From: Liolophura sinensis
Taxonomy: Eukaryota > Mollusca > Polyplacophora > Chitonida > Chitonidae
Direction: 5' to 3'
Length of the DNA: 64,000 nt
NCBI RefSeq assembly: GCF_032854445.1
Contig: NW_027018108.1
Coordinates: forward strand, 1 to 64,000
Under the pieces are notes generated by a model, which was given only the letters and a program-made list of their open reading frames with translations, made no database searches and was not told the origin of the DNA. Made by a program: the position numbers and the translations under genes. Shown one piece after another: positions 9,989 through 24,900 of the stretch (the first letter of the stretch is position 1; each line of letters opens with the position of its first letter).

Positions 9989-12900
9989 ATGATGTCAAGA
10001 TCACGTGCCCAGCAACGGCTCTTACTCCATGGAAACCAAGGAAATTTGCAATTTTTCAACAGCTGGAGATGCCTGGCCCAATTGCGCATCCTTTGGCACC
10101 TTATTGATGTGGGTCAGTGTTCAATTGTACTTTTTACAGCGGGTTGTATCAAGTACCTTGTGTTTTTTTTATATACAAATGGTGTGGTTTTTCTACATGT
10201 AGATAAAGACATTGAGTTTGTCTTCGACTTAGAAGTAAGACATTTGCTGGGTGAGTTAAATGGGCTTGGCCCAAAGATTTGACGTCGTCTGGGCTACCGA
10301 AGGGCACATAACTTATAATGAAATGTTGAATATAGTAATGACCAGTCGCGATTGTACATAGTTAATGTAGCCGATTTCTATTAGCAAAATGACCAGGCAA
10401 AAATCCAAAAGTAGAAAAACTGTTCCAATGCTGCTGCTAAGAGGCTAATCCGACGTATTTTGTGACGAGAAATCGAATGGTGCAAACCGCGTTGCTCTCC
10501 GACCAATACTTTTGGCTGTAGCCACAAATGAATAATCAATGATGTCAAGATCACGTGCCCAGCAACGGCTCTTACTCCATGGAAACCAAGGAAATTTGCA
10601 ATTTTTCAACAGCTGGAGATGCCTGGCCCTATTGCGCATCCTTTGGCACCTTATTGATGTGGGTCAGTGTTCAATTGTACTTTTTACAGCGGATTGTATC
10701 AAGTACCTTGTGTTTTTTTTATATACAAATGGTGTGGTTTTTCTACATGTAGATAAAGACATTGAGTTTGTCTTCGACTTAGAAGTAAGACATTTGCTGG
10801 GTGAGTTAAATGGGCTTGGCCCAAAGATTTGACGTCGTCTGGGCTACCGAAGGGCACATAACTTATAATGAAAAGTTGAATATAGTAATGACCAGTCGCG
10901 ATTGTACATAGTTAATGTAGCCGATTTCAATTCGCAAAAAGACCAGGCAAAAATCCAAAAGTAGAAAAACTGTTCCAATGCTGCTGGTAAGAGGCTAATC
11001 CGACGTATTTTGTGACGAGAAATCGAATGGTGCAAACCGCGTTGCTCTCCGACCAATACTTTTGGCTGTAGCCACAAATGAATAATCAATGATGTCAAGA
11101 TCACGTGCCCAGCAACGGCTCTTACTCCATGGAAACCAAGGAAATTTGCAATTTTTCAACAGCTGGAGATGCCTGGCCCAATTGCGCATCCTTTGGCACC
11201 TTATTGATGTGGGTCAGTGTTCAATTGTACTTTTTACAGCGGATTGTATCAAGTACCTTGTGTTTTTTTTTATATACAGATGGTGTGGTTTTTCTACATG
11301 TAGATAAAGACATTGAGTTTGTCTTCGACTTAGAAGTAAGACATTTGCTGGGTGAGTTAAATGGGCTTGGCCCAAAGATTTGACGTCGTCTGGGCTACCG
11401 AAGGGCACATAACTTATAATAAAAAGTTGAATATAGTAATGACCAGTCGCGATCGTACATAGTTAATGTAGCCGATTTCAATTAGCAAAAAGACCAGGCA
11501 AAAATCCAAAAGTGGAAAAACTGTTCCAATGCTGCTGGTAAGAGGCTAATCCGACGTATTTTGTGACGAGAAATCGAATGGTGCAAACCGCGTTGCTCTC
11601 CGACCAATACTTTTGGCTGTAGCCACAAATGAATAATCAATGATGTCAAGATCACGTGCCCAGCAACGGCTCTTACTCCATGGAAACCAAGGAAATTTGC
11701 AATTTTTCAACAGCTGGAGATGCCTGGCCCAATTGCGCATCCTTTGGCACCTTATTGATGTGGGTCAGTGTTTAATTGTACTTTTTACAGCGGATTGTAT
11801 CAAGTACCTTTTGTTTTTTTTATATACAAATGGTGTGGTTTTTCTACATGTAGATAAAGACATTGAGTTTGTCTTCGACTTAGAAGTAAGACATTTGTTG
11901 GGTGAGTTAAATGGGCTTGGCCCAAAGATTTGACGTCGTCTGGGCTACCGAAGGGCACATAACTTATAATGAAAAATTGAATATAGTAATGACCAGTCGC
12001 GATTGTACATAGCTAATGTACCCGATTTCAATTCGCAAAAAGACCAGACAAAAATCCAAAAGTGGAAAAACTGTTCCAATGCTGCTGGTAAGAGGCTAAT
12101 CCGACGTATTTTGTGACGAGAAATCGAATGGTGCAAACCGCGTTGCTCTCCGACCAATACTTTTGGCTGTAGCCACAAATGAATAATCAATGATGTCAAG
12201 ATCACGTGCCCAGCAACGGCTCTTACTCCATGGAAACCAAGGAAATTTGCAATTTTTCAACAGCTGGAGATGCCTGGCCCAATTGCGCATCCTTTGGCAC
12301 CTTATTGATGTGGGTCAGTGTTCAATTGTACTTTTTACAGCGGATTGTATCAAGTACCTTGTGTTTTTTTTATATACAAATGGTGTGGTTTTTCTACATG
12401 TAGATAAAGACATTGAGTTTGTCTTCGACTTAGAAGTAAGACATTTGCTGGGTGAGTTAAATGGGCTTGGCCCAAAGATTTGACGTCGTCTGGGCTACCG
12501 AAGGGCACATAACTTATAATGAAAAGTTGAATATAGTAATGACCAGTCGCGATTGTACATAGTTAATGCAGCCGATTTCAATTAGCAAAAAGACCAGGCA
12601 AAAATCCAAAAGTGGAAAAACTGTTCCAATGCTGCTGGTAAGAGGCTAATCCGACGTATTTTGTGACGAGAAATCGAATGGTGCAAACCGCGTTGCTCTC
12701 CGACCAATACTTTTGGCTGTAGCCACAAATGAATAATCAATGATGTCAAGATCACGTGCCCAGCAACGGCTCTTACTCCATGGAAACCAAGGAAATTTGC
12801 AATTTTTCAACAGCTGGAGATGCCTGGCCCAATTGCGCATCCTTTGGCACCTTATTGATGTGGGTCAGTGTTCAATTGTACTTTTTACAGCGGATTGTAT

Positions 12901-15900
12901 CAAGTACCTTTTGTTTTTTTTATATACAAATGGTGTGGTTTTTCTACATGTAGATAAAGACATTGAGTTTGTCTTCGACTTAGAAGTAAGACATTTGCTG
13001 GGTGAGTTAAATGGGCTTGGCCCAAAGATTTGACGTCGTCTGGGCTACCGAAGGGCACATAACTTATAATGAAAAGTTGAATATAGTAATGACCAGTCGC
13101 GATTGTACATAGTTAATGTAGCCGATTTCAATTCGCAAAAAGACCAGGCAAAAATCCAAAAGTAGAAAAACTGTTCCAATGCTGCTGGTAAGAGGCTAAT
13201 CCGACGTATTTTGTGACGAGAAATCGAATGGTGCAAACCGCGTTGCTCTCCGACCAATACTTTTGGCTGTAGCCACAAATGAATAATCAATGATGTCAAG
13301 ATCACGTGCCCAGCAACGGCTCTTACTCCATGGAAACCATAGAAATTTGCAATTTTTCAACAGCTGGAGATGCCTGGCCCAATTGCGCATCCTTTGGCAC
13401 CTTATTGATGTGGGTCAGTGTTCAATTGTACTTTTTACAGCGGATTGTATCAAGTACCTTTTGTTTTTTTTATATACAAATGGTGTGGTTTTTCTACATG
13501 TAGATAAAGACATTGAGTTTGTCTTCGACTTAGAAGTAAGACATTTGCTGGGTGAGTTAAATGGGCGTTGCCCAAAGATTTGACGTCGTCTGGGCTACCG
13601 AAGGGCACATAACTTATAATGAAATGTTGAATATAGTAATGACCAGTCGCGATTGTACATAGTTAATGTAGCCGATTTCAATTCGCAAAAAGACCAGGCA
13701 AAAATCCAAAAGTAGAAAAACTGTTCCAATGCTGCTGGTAAGAGGCTAATCCGACGTATTTTGTGACGAGAAATCGAATGGTGCAAACCGCGTTGCTCTC
13801 CGACCAATACTTTTGGCTGTAGCCACAAATGAATAATCAATGATGTCAAGATCACGTGCCCAGCAACGGCTCTTACTCCATGGAAACCAAGGAAATTTGC
13901 AATTTTTCAACAGCTGGAGATGCCTGGCCCAATTGCGCATCCTTTGGCACCTTATTGATGTGGGTCAGTGTTCAATTGTTCTTTTTACAGCGGATTGTAT
14001 CAAGTACCTTTTGTTTTTTTTACATACAAATGGTGTGGTTTTTCTACATGTAGATAAAGACATTGAGTTTGTCTTCGACTTAGAAGTAAGACATTTGTTG
14101 GGTGAGTTAAATGGGCTTGACCCAAAGATTTGACGTCGTCTGGGCTACCGAAGGGCACATAACTTATAATGAAAAGTTGAATATAGTAATGACCAGTCGC
14201 GATTGTACATAGTTAATGCAGCCGATTTCAATTCGCAAAAAGACCAGGCAAAAATCCAAAAGTGGAAAAACTGTTCCAATGCTGCTGGTAAGAGGCTAAT
14301 CCGACGTATTTTGTGACGAGAAATCGAATGGTGCAAACCGCGTTGCTCTCCGACCAATACTTTTGGCTGTAGCCACAAATGAATAATCAATGATGTCAAG
14401 ATCACGTGCCCAGCAACGGCTCTTACTCCATGGAAACCAAGGAAATTTGCAATTTTTCAACAGCTGGAGATGCCTGGCCCAATTGCGCATCCTTTGGCAC
14501 CTTATTGATGTGGGTCAGTGTTCAATTGTACTTTTTACAGCGGGTTGTATCAAGTACCTTGTGTTTTTTTTATATACAAATGGTGTGGTTTTTCTACATG
14601 TAGATAAAGACATTGAGTTTGTCTTCGACTTAGAAGTAAGACATTTGCTGGGTGAGTTAAATGGGCTTGGCCCAAAGATTTGACGTCGTCTGGGCTACCG
14701 AAGGGCACATAACTTATAATGAAATGTTGAATATAGTAATGACCAGTCGCGATTGTACATAGTTAATGTAGCCGATTTCTATTAGCAAAAAGACCAGGCA
14801 AAAATCCAAAAGTGGAAAAACTGTTCCAATGCTGCTGGTAAGAGGCTAATCCGACGTATTTTGTGACGAGAAATCGAATGGTGCAAACCGCGTTGCTCTC
14901 CGACCAATACTTTTGGCTGTAGCCACAAATGAATAATCAATGATGTCAAGATCACGTGCCCAGCAACGGCTCTTACTCCATGGAAACCAAGGAAATTTGC
15001 AATTTTTCAACAGCTGGAGATGCCTGGCCCTATTGCGCATCCTTTGGCACCTTATTGATGTGGGTCAGTGTTCAATTGTACTTTTTACAGCGGATTGTAT
15101 CAAGTACCTTGTGTTTTTTTTATATACAAATGGTGTGGTTTTTCTACATGTAGATAAAGACATTGAGTTTGTCTTCGACTTAGAAGTAAGACATTTGCTG
15201 GGTGAGTTAAATGGGCTTGGCCCAAAGATTTGACGTCGTCTGGGCTACCGAAGGGCACATAACTTATAATGAAAAGTTGAATATAGTAATGACCAGTCGC
15301 GATTGTACATAGTTAATGTAGCCGATTTCAATTCGCAAAAAGACCAGGCAAAAATCCAAAAGTAGAAAAACTGTTCCAATGCTGCTGGTAAGAGGCTAAT
15401 CCGACGTATTTTGTGACGAGAAATCGAATGGTGCAAACCGCGTTGCTCTCCGACCAATACTTTTGGCTGTAGCCACAAATGAATAATCAATGATGTCAAG
15501 ATCACGTGCCCAGCAACGGCTCTTACTCCATGGAAACCAAGGAAATTTGCAATTTTTCAACAGCTGGAGATGCCTGGCCCAATTGCGCATCCTTTGGCAC
15601 CTTATTGATGTGGGTCAGTGTTCAATTGTACTTTTTACAGCGGATTGTATCAAGTACCTTGTGTTTTTTTTATATACAGATGGTGTGGTTTTTCTACATG
15701 TAGATAAAGACATTGAGTTTGTCTTCGACTTAGAAGTAAGACATTTGCTGGGTGAGTTAAATGGGCTTGGCCCAAAGATTTGACGTCGTCTGGGCTACCG
15801 AAGGGCACATAACTTATAATAAAAAGTTGAATATAGTAATGACCAGTCGCAATCGTACATAGTTAATGTAGCCGATTTCAATTAGCAAAAAGACCAGGCA

Positions 15901-16589
15901 AAAATCCAAAAGTAGAAAAACTGTTCCAATGCTGCTGGTAAGAGGCTAATCCGACGTATTTTGTGACGAGAAATCGAATGGTGCAAACCGCGTTGCTCTC
16001 CGACCAATACTTTTGGCTGTAGCCACAAATGAATAATCAGTGATGTCAAGATCACGTGCCCAGCAACGGCTCTTACTCCATGGAAACCAAGGAAATTTGC
16101 AATTTTTCAACAGCTGGAGATGCCTGGCCCAATTGCGCATCCTTTGGCACCTTATTGATGTGGGTCAGTGTTCAATTGTACTTTTTACAGCGGATTGTAT
16201 CAAGTACCTTTTGTTTTTTTTATATACAAATGGTGTGGTTTTTCTACATGTAGATAAAGACATTGAGTTTGTCTTCGACTTAGAAGTAAGACATTTGCTG
16301 GGTGAGTTAAATGGGCTTGGCCCAAAGATTTGACGTCGTCTGGGCTACCGAAGGGCACATAACTTATAATGAAAAGTTGAATATAGTAATGACCAGTCGC
16401 GATTGTACATAGTTAATGTAGCCGATTTCAATTCGCAAAAAGACCAGGCAAAAATCCAAAAGTAGAAAAACTGTTCCAATGCTGCTGGTAAGAGGCTAAT
16501 CCGACGTATTTTGTGACGAGAAATCGAATGGTGCAAACCGCGTTGCTCTCCGACCAATACTTTTGGCTGTAGCCACAAATGAATAATCA
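9989..16589. repeat. Mixed segment, copies M19-M30
   Basis: The copies start at 9989, 10539, 11089, 11640, 12190, 12740, 13290, 13840, 14390, 14940, 15490 and 16040. M19 and M27 carry GCGGGTTG and TTCTATTAGC. M20 and M28 carry GGCCCTATTGC. M21 and M29 carry TATACAGATGG with ATAATAAAAAG; M21 alone has T9 and is 551 bp. M22 carries GTGTTTAATTG and AGCTAATGTACCC, M25 carries ACCATAGAA, and M26 carries AATTGTTCTTTTT, TACATA and GCTTGACCC. The set M19-M21 therefore repeats as M27-M29, eight copies later. Confidence 0.92.
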
Positions 16590-19500
16590 ATGATGTCAAG
16601 ATCACGTGCCCAGCAACGGCTCTTACTCCATGGAAACCATAGAAATTTGCAATTTTTCAACAGCTGGAGATGCCTGGCCCAATTGCGCATCCTTTGGCAC
16701 CTTATTGATGTGGGTCAGTGTTCAATTGTACTTTTTACAGCGGATTGTATCAAGTACCTTGTGTTTTTTTTATATACAAATGGTGTGGTTTTTCTACATG
16801 TAGATAAAGACATTGAGTTTGTCTTCGACTTAGAAGTAAGGACATTTGCTGGGTGAGATAAATGGGCTTGGCCCAAAGATTTGACGTCGTCTGGGCTACC
16901 GAAGGGCACATAACTTATAATGAAAAGTTGAATATAGTAATGACCAGTCGCGATTGTACATAGTTAATGTAGCCGATTTCAATTCGCAAAAAGACCAGGC
17001 AAAAATCCAAAAGTGGAAAAACTGTTCCAATGCTGCTGGTAAGAGGTTAATCCGACGTATTTTGTGACGAGAAATCGAATGGTGCAAACCGCGTTGCTCT
17101 CCGACCAATACTTTTGGCTGTAGCCACAAATGAATAATCAATGATGTCAAGATCACGTGCCCAGCAACGGCTCTTACTCCATGGAAACCAAGGAAATTTG
17201 CAATTTTTCAACAGCTGGAGATGCCTGGCCCAATTGCGCATCCTTTGGCACCTTATTGATGTGGGTCAGTGTTCAATTGTACTTTTTACAGCGGATTGTA
17301 TCAAGTACCTTGTGTTTTTTTTATATACAAATGGTGTGGTTTTTCTACATGTAGATAAAGACATTGAGTTTGTCTTCGACTTAGAAGTAAGACATTTGCT
17401 GGGTGAGTTAAATGGGCTTGGCCCAAAGATTTGACGTCGTCTGGGCTACCGAAGGGCACATAACTTATAATGAAAAGTTGAATATAGTAATGACCAGTCG
17501 CGATTGTACATAGTTAATGTAGCCGATTTCAATTCGCAAAAAGACCAGGCAAAAATCCAAAAGTAGAAAAACTGTTCCAATGCTGCTGGTAAGAGGCTAA
17601 TCCGACGTATTTTGTGACGAGAAATCGAATGGTGCAAACCGCGTTGCTCTCCGACCAATACTTTTGGCTGTAGCCACAAATGAATAATCAATGATGTCAA
17701 GATCACGTGCCCAGCAACGGCTCTTACTCCATGGAAACCAAGGAAATTTGCAATTTTTCTACAGCTGGAGATGCCTGGCCCAATTGCGCATCCTTTGGCA
17801 CCTTATTAATGTGGGTCAGTGTTCAATTGTACTTTTTACAGCGGATTGTATCAAGTACCTTTTGTTTTTTTTATATACAAATGATGTGGTTTTTCTACAT
17901 GTAGATAAAGACATTGAGTTTGTCTTCGATTTAGAAGTAAGACATTTGCTGGGTGAGTTAAATGGGCTTGGCCCAAAGATTTGACGTCGTCTGGGCTACC
18001 GAAGGGCACCTAACTTATAATGAAAAGTTGAATATAGTAATGACCAGTTGCGAGTGTACATAGTTAATGTAGCCGATTTCAATTCGCAAAAAGACCAGGC
18101 AAAAATCCAAAAGTAGAAAAACTGTTCCAATGCTGCTGGTAAGAGGCTAATCCGACGTATTTTGTGACGAGAAATCGAATGGTGCAAACCGCGTTGCTCT
18201 CCGACCAATACTTTTGGCTGTAGCCACAAATGAATAATCAATGATGTCAAGATCACGTGCCCAGCAACGGCTCTTACTCCATGGAAACCAAGGAAATTTG
18301 CAATTTTTCAACAGCTGGAGATGCCTGGCCCAATTGCGCATCCTTTGGCACCTTATTGATGTGGGTCAGTGTTCAATTGTACTTTTTACAGCGGATTGTA
18401 TCAAGTACCTTGTGTTTTTTTTATATACAAATGGTGTGGTTTTTCTACATGTAGATAAAGACATTGAGTTTGTCTTCGACTTAGAAGTAAGACATTTGCT
18501 GGGTGAGTTAAATGGGTTTGGCCCAAAGATTTGACGTCGTCTGGGCTACCGAAGGGCACATAACTTATAATGAAAAGTTGAATATAGTAATGACCAGTCG
18601 CGATTGTACATAGTTAATGCAGCCGATTTCAATTAGCAAAAAGACCAGGCAAAAATCCAAAAGTGGAAAAACTGTTCCAATGCTGCTGGTAAGAGGTTAA
18701 TCCGACGTATTTTGTGACCAGAAATCGAATGGTGCAAACCGCGTTGCTCTCCGACCAATACTTTTGGCTGTAGCCACAAATGAATAATCAATGATGTCAA
18801 GATCACGTGCCCAGCAACGGCTCTTACTCCATGGAAACCATAGAAATTTGCAATTTTTCAACAGCTGGAGATGCCTGGCCCAATTGCGCATCTTTTGGCG
18901 CCTTATTGATGTGGGTCAGTGTTCAATTGTACTTTTTACAGCGGATTGTATCAAGTACCTTGTGTTTTTTTATATACAAATGGTGTGGTTTTTCTACATG
19001 TAGATAAAGACATTGAGTTTGTCTTCGACTTAGAAGTAAGACATTTGCTGGGTGAGTTAAATGGGCTTGGCCCAAAGATTTGACGTCGTCTGGGCTACCG
19101 AAGGGCACATAACTTATAATGAAATGTTGAATATAGTAATGACCAGTCGCGATTGTACATAGTTAATGTAGCCGATTTCAATTAGCAAAATGACCAGGCA
19201 AAAATCCAAAAGTGGAAAAACTGTTCCAATGCTGCTGGTAAGAGGCTAATCCGACGTATTTTGTGACGAGAAATCGAATGGTGCAAACCGCGTTGCTCTC
19301 CGACCAATACTTTTGGCTGTAGCCACAAATGAATAATCAATGATGTCAAGATCACGTGCCCAGCAACGGCTCTTACTCCATGGAAACCAAGGAAATTTGC
19401 AATTTTTCAACAGCTGGAGATGCCTGGCCCAATTGCGCATCTTTTGGCGCCTTATTGATGTGGGTCAGTGTTCAATTGTACTTTTTACAGCGGATTGTAT

Positions 19501-21999
19501 CAAGTACCTTGTGTTTTTTTATATACAAATGGTGTGGTTTTTCTACATGTAGATAAAGACATTGAGTTTGTCTTCGACTTAGAAGTAAGACATTTGCTGG
19601 GTGAGTTAAATGGGCTTGGCCCAAAGATTTGACGTCGTCTGGGCTACCGAAGGGCACATAACTTATAATGAAATGTTGAATATAGTAATGACCAGTCGCG
19701 ATTGTACATAGTTAATGTAGCCGATTTCAATTAGCAAAATGACCAGGCAAAAATCCAAAAGTGGAAAAACTGTTCCAATGCTGCTGGTAAGAGGCTAATC
19801 CGACGTATTTTGTGACGAGAAATCGAATGGTGCAAACCGCGTTGCTCTCCGACCAATACTTTTGGCTGTAGCCACAAATGAATAATCAATGATGTCAAGA
19901 TCACGTGCCCAGCAACGGCTCTTACTCCATGGAAACCAAGGAAATTTGCAATTTTTCAACAGCTGGAGATGCCTGGCCCAATTGCGCATCCTTTGGCACC
20001 TTATTGATGTGGGTCAGTGTTCAATTGTACTTTTTACAGCGGATTGTATCAAGTACCTTGTGTTTTTTTTATATACAAATGGTGTGGTTTTTCTACATGT
20101 AGATAAAGACATTGAGTTTGTCTTCGACTTAGAAGTAAGACATTTGCTGGGAGAGTTAAATGGGTTTGGCCCAAAGATTTGACGTCGTCTGGGCTACCGA
20201 AGGGCACATAACTTATAATGAAAAGTTGAATATAGTAATGACCAGTCGCGATTGTACATAGTTAATGTAGCCGATTTCAATTAGCAAAAAGACCAGGCAA
20301 AAATCCAAAAGTGGAAAAACTGTTCCAATGCTGCTGGTAAGAGGCTAATCCGACGTATTTTGTGACGAGAAATCGAATGGTGCAAACCGCGTTGCTCTCC
20401 GACCAATACTTTTGGCTGTAGCCACAAATGAATAATCAATGATGTCAAGATCACGTGCCCAGCAACGGCTCTTACTCCATGGAAACCAAGGAAATTTGCA
20501 ATTTTTCAACAGCTGGAGATGCCTGGCCCAATTGCGCATCCTTTGGCACCTTATTGATGTGGGTCAGTGTTCAATTGTACTTTTTACAGCGGATTGTATC
20601 AAGTACCTTTTGTTTTTTTTATATACAAATGGTGTGGTTTTTCTACATGTAGATAAAGACATTGAGTTTGTCTTCGACTTAGAAGTAAGACATTTGCTGG
20701 GTGAGTTAAATGGGCTTTGCCCAAAGATTTGACGTCGTCTGGGCTACCGAAGGGCACATAACTTATAATGAAAAGTTGAATATAGTAATGACCAGTCGCG
20801 ATTGTACATAGTTAATGTAGCCGATTTCAATTCGCAAAAAGACCAGGCAAAAATCCAAAAGTAGAAAAACTGTTCCAATGCTGCTGATAAGAGGCTAATC
20901 CGACGTATTTTGTGACGAGAAATCGAATGGTGCAAACCGCGTTGCTCTCCGACCAATACTTTTGGCTGTAGCCACAAATGAATAATCAATGATGTCAAGA
21001 TCACGTGCCCAGCAACGGCTCTTACTCCATGGAAACCATAGAAATTTGCAATTTTTCAACAGCTGGAGATGCCTGGCCCAATTGCGCATCCTTTGGCACC
21101 TTATTGATGTGGGTCAGTGTTCAATTGTACTTTTTACAGCGGATTGTATCAAGTACCTTTTGTTTTTTTTATATACAAATGGTGTGGTTTTTCTACATGT
21201 AGATAAAGACATTGAGTTTGTCTTCGACTTAGAAGTAAGACATTTGCTGGGTGAGATAAATGGGCTTGGCCCAAAGATTTGACGTCGTCTGGGCTACCGA
21301 AGGGCACATAACTTATAATGAAAAGTTGAATATAGTAATGACCAGTCGCGATTGTACATAGTTAATGTAGCCGATTTCAATTCGCAAAAAGACCAGGCAA
21401 AAATCCAAAAGTGGAAAAACTGTTCCAATGCTGCTGGTAAGAGGCTAATCCGACGTATTTTGTGACGAGAAATCGAATGGTGCAAACCGCGTTGCTCTCC
21501 GACCAATACTTTTGGCTGTAGCCACAAATGAATAATCAATGATGTCAAGATCACGTGCCCAGCAACGGCTCTTACTCCATGGAAACCAAGGAAATTTGCA
21601 ATTTTTCAATAGCTGGAGATGCCTGGCCCAATTGCGCATCCTTTGGCACCTTATTGATGTGGGTCAGTGTTCAATTGTACTTTTTACAGCGGATTGTATC
21701 AAGTACCTTGTGTTTTTTTTATATACAAATGGTGTGGTTTTTCTACATGTAGATAAAGACATTGAGTTTGTCTTCGACTTAGAAGTAAGACATTTGCTGG
21801 GTGAGTTAAATGGGTTTGGCCCAAAGATTTGACGTCGTCTGGGCTACCGAAGGGCACATAACTTATAATGAAAAGTTGAATATAGTAATGACCAGTCGCG
21901 ATTGTACATAGTTAATGTAGCCGATTTCAATTAGCAAAAAGACCAGGCAAAAATCCAAAAGTAGAAAAACTGTTCCAATGCTGCTGGTAAGAGGCTAAT

Positions 22000-24900
22000 C
22001 CGACGTATTTTGTGACGAGAAATCGAATGGTGCAAACCGCGTTGCTCTCCGACCAATACTTTTGGCTGTAGCCACAAATGAATAATCAATGATGTCAAGA
22101 TCACGTGCCCAGCAACGGCTCTTACTCCATGGAAACCATAGAAATTTGCAATTTTTCAACAGCTGGAGATGCCTGGCCCAATTGCGCATCCTTTGGCACC
22201 TTATTGATGTGGGTCAGTGTTCAATTGTACTTTTTACAGCGGATTGTATCAAGTACCTTTTGTTTTTTTTATATACAAATGGTGTGGTTTTTCTACATGT
22301 AGATAAAGACATTGAGTTTGTCTTCGACTTAGAAGTAAGACATTTGCTGGGTGAGATAAATGGGCTTGGCCCAAAGATTTGACGTCGTCTGGGCTACCGA
22401 AGGGCACATAACTTATAATGAAAAGTTGAATATAGTAATGACCAGTCGCGATTGTACATAGTTAATGTAGCCGATTTCAATTCGCAAAAAGACCAGGCAA
22501 AAATCCAAAAGTGGAAAAACTGTTCCAATGCTGCTGGTAAGAGGTTAATCCGACGTATTTTGTGACGAGAAATCGAATGGTGCAAACCGCGTTGCTCTCC
22601 GACCAATACTTTTGGCTGTAGCCACAAATGAATAATCAATGATGTCAAGATCACGTGCCCAGCAACGGCTCTTACTCCATGGAAACCATAGAAATTTGCA
22701 ATTTTTCAACAGCTGGAGATGCCTGGCCCAATTGCGCATCCTTTGGCACCTTATTGATGTGGGTCAGTGTTCAATTGTACTTTTTACAGCGGATTGTATC
22801 AAGTACCTTGTGTTTTTTTTATATACAAATGGTGTGGTTTTTCTACATGTAGATAAAGACATTGAGTTTGTCTTCGACTTAGAAGTAAGACATTTGCTGG
22901 GTGAGTTAAATGGGCTTGGCCCAAAGATTTGACGTCGTCTGGGCTACCGAAGGGCACATAACTTATAATGAAAAGTTGAATATAGTAATGACCAGTCGCG
23001 ATTGTACATAGTTAATGTAGCCGATTTCAATTCGCAAAAAGACCAGGCAAAAATCCAAAAGTAGAAAAACTGTTCCAATGCTGCTGGTAAGAGGCTAATC
23101 CGACGTATTTTGTAACGAGAAATCGAATGGTGCAAACCGCGTTGCTCTCCGACCAATACTTTTGGCTGTAGCCACAAATGAATAATCAATGATGTCAAGA
23201 TCACGTGCCCAGCAACGGCTCTTACTCCATGGAAACCAAGGAAATTTGCAATTTTTCAACAGCTGGAGATGCCTGGCCCAATTGCGCATCCTTTGGCACC
23301 TTATTGATGTGGGTCAGTGTTCAATTGTACTTTTTACAGCGGATTGTATCAAGTACCTTGTGTTTTTTTTATATACAAATGGTGTGGTTTTTCTACATGT
23401 AGATAAAGACATTGAGTTTGTCTTCGACTTAGAAGTAAGACATTTGCTGGGTGAGTTAAATGGGCTTGGCCCAAAGATTTGACGTCGTCTGGGCTACCGA
23501 AGGGCACATAACTTATAATGAAAAGTTGAATATAGTAATGACCAGTCGCGATTGTACATAGTTAATGTAGCCGATTTCAATTCGCAAAAAGACCAGGCAA
23601 AAATCCAAAAGTAGAAAAACTGTTCCAATGCTGCTGGTAAGAGGCTAATCCGACGTATTTTGTGACGAGAAATCGAATGGTGCAAACCGCGTTGCTCTCC
23701 GACCAATACTTTTGGCTGTAGCCACAAATGAATAATCAATGATGTCAAGATCACGTGCCCAGCAACGGCTCTTACTCCATGGAAACCAAGGAAATTTGCA
23801 ATTTTTCTACAGCTGGAGATGCCTGGCCCAATTGCGCATCCTTTGGCACCTTATTAATGTGGGTCAGTGTTCAATTGTACTTTTTACAGCGGATTGTATC
23901 AAGTACCTTTTGTTTTTTTTATATACAAATGATGTGGTTTTTCTACATGTAGATAAAGACATTGAGTTTGTCTTCGATTTAGAAGTAAGACATTTGCTGG
24001 GTGAGTTAAATGGGCTTGGCCCAAAGATTTGACGTCGTCTGGGCTACCGAAGGGCACCTAACTTATAATGAAAAGTTGAATATAGTAATGACCAGTTGCG
24101 AGTGTACATAGTTAATGTAGCCGATTTCAATTCGCAAAAAGACCAGGCAAAAATCCAAAAGTGGAAAAACTGTTCCAATGCTGCTGGTAAGAGGCTAATC
24201 CGACGTATTTTGTGACGAGAAATCGAATGGTGCAAACCGCGTTGCTCTCCGACCAATACTTTTGGCTGTAGCCACAAATGAATAATCAATGATGTCAAGA
24301 TCACGTGAACAGCAACGGCTCTTACTCCATGGAAACCATAGAAATTTGCAATTTTTCAACAGCTGGAGATGCCTGGCCCAATTGCGCATCTTTCGGCACC
24401 TTATTGATGTGGGTCAGTGTTCAATTGTACTTTTTACAGCGGACTGTGTCATGTACCTTGTGTTTTTTTATATACAAATGGTGTGGTTTTTCTACATGTA
24501 GATAAAGACATTGAGTTTGTCTTCGACTTAGAAGTAAGACATTTGTTGGGTGAGTTAAATGGGCTTGGCCCAAAGATTTGACGTCGTCTGGGCTACCGAA
24601 GGGCACATAACTTATAATGAAAAGTTGAATATAGTAATGACCAGTCGCGATTGTACATAGTTAATGTAGCCGATTTTAATTAGCAAAAAGACCAGGCAAA
24701 AATCCAAAAGTGGAAAAACTGTTCCAATGCTGCTGGTAAGAGGCTAATCCGACGTATTTTGTGACGAGAAATCGAATGGTGCAAACCGCGTTGCTCTCCG
24801 ACCAATACTTTTGGCTGTAGCCACAAATGAATAATCAATGATGTCAAGATCACGTGCCCAGCAACGGCTCTTACTCCATGGAAACCAAGGAAATTTGCAA
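22000..24900. repeat. Five-copy duplicated block, left version (M41-M45)
   Basis: M41 (22089) ACCATAGAA with GGTGAGATAAAT; M42 (22639) ACCATAGAA, closing TTTTGTAACGAG; M43 (23189); M44 (23739) with TTTTTCTACAGC and CAAATGATG; M45 (24289) with CACGTGAACAGC, CATCTTTCGG and GACTGTGTCATG. The same sequence of rare markers recurs 3849 bases later. The boundaries are approximate and were set where the flanking copies stop agreeing (M40 against M47, M46 against M53). Confidence 0.82.
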
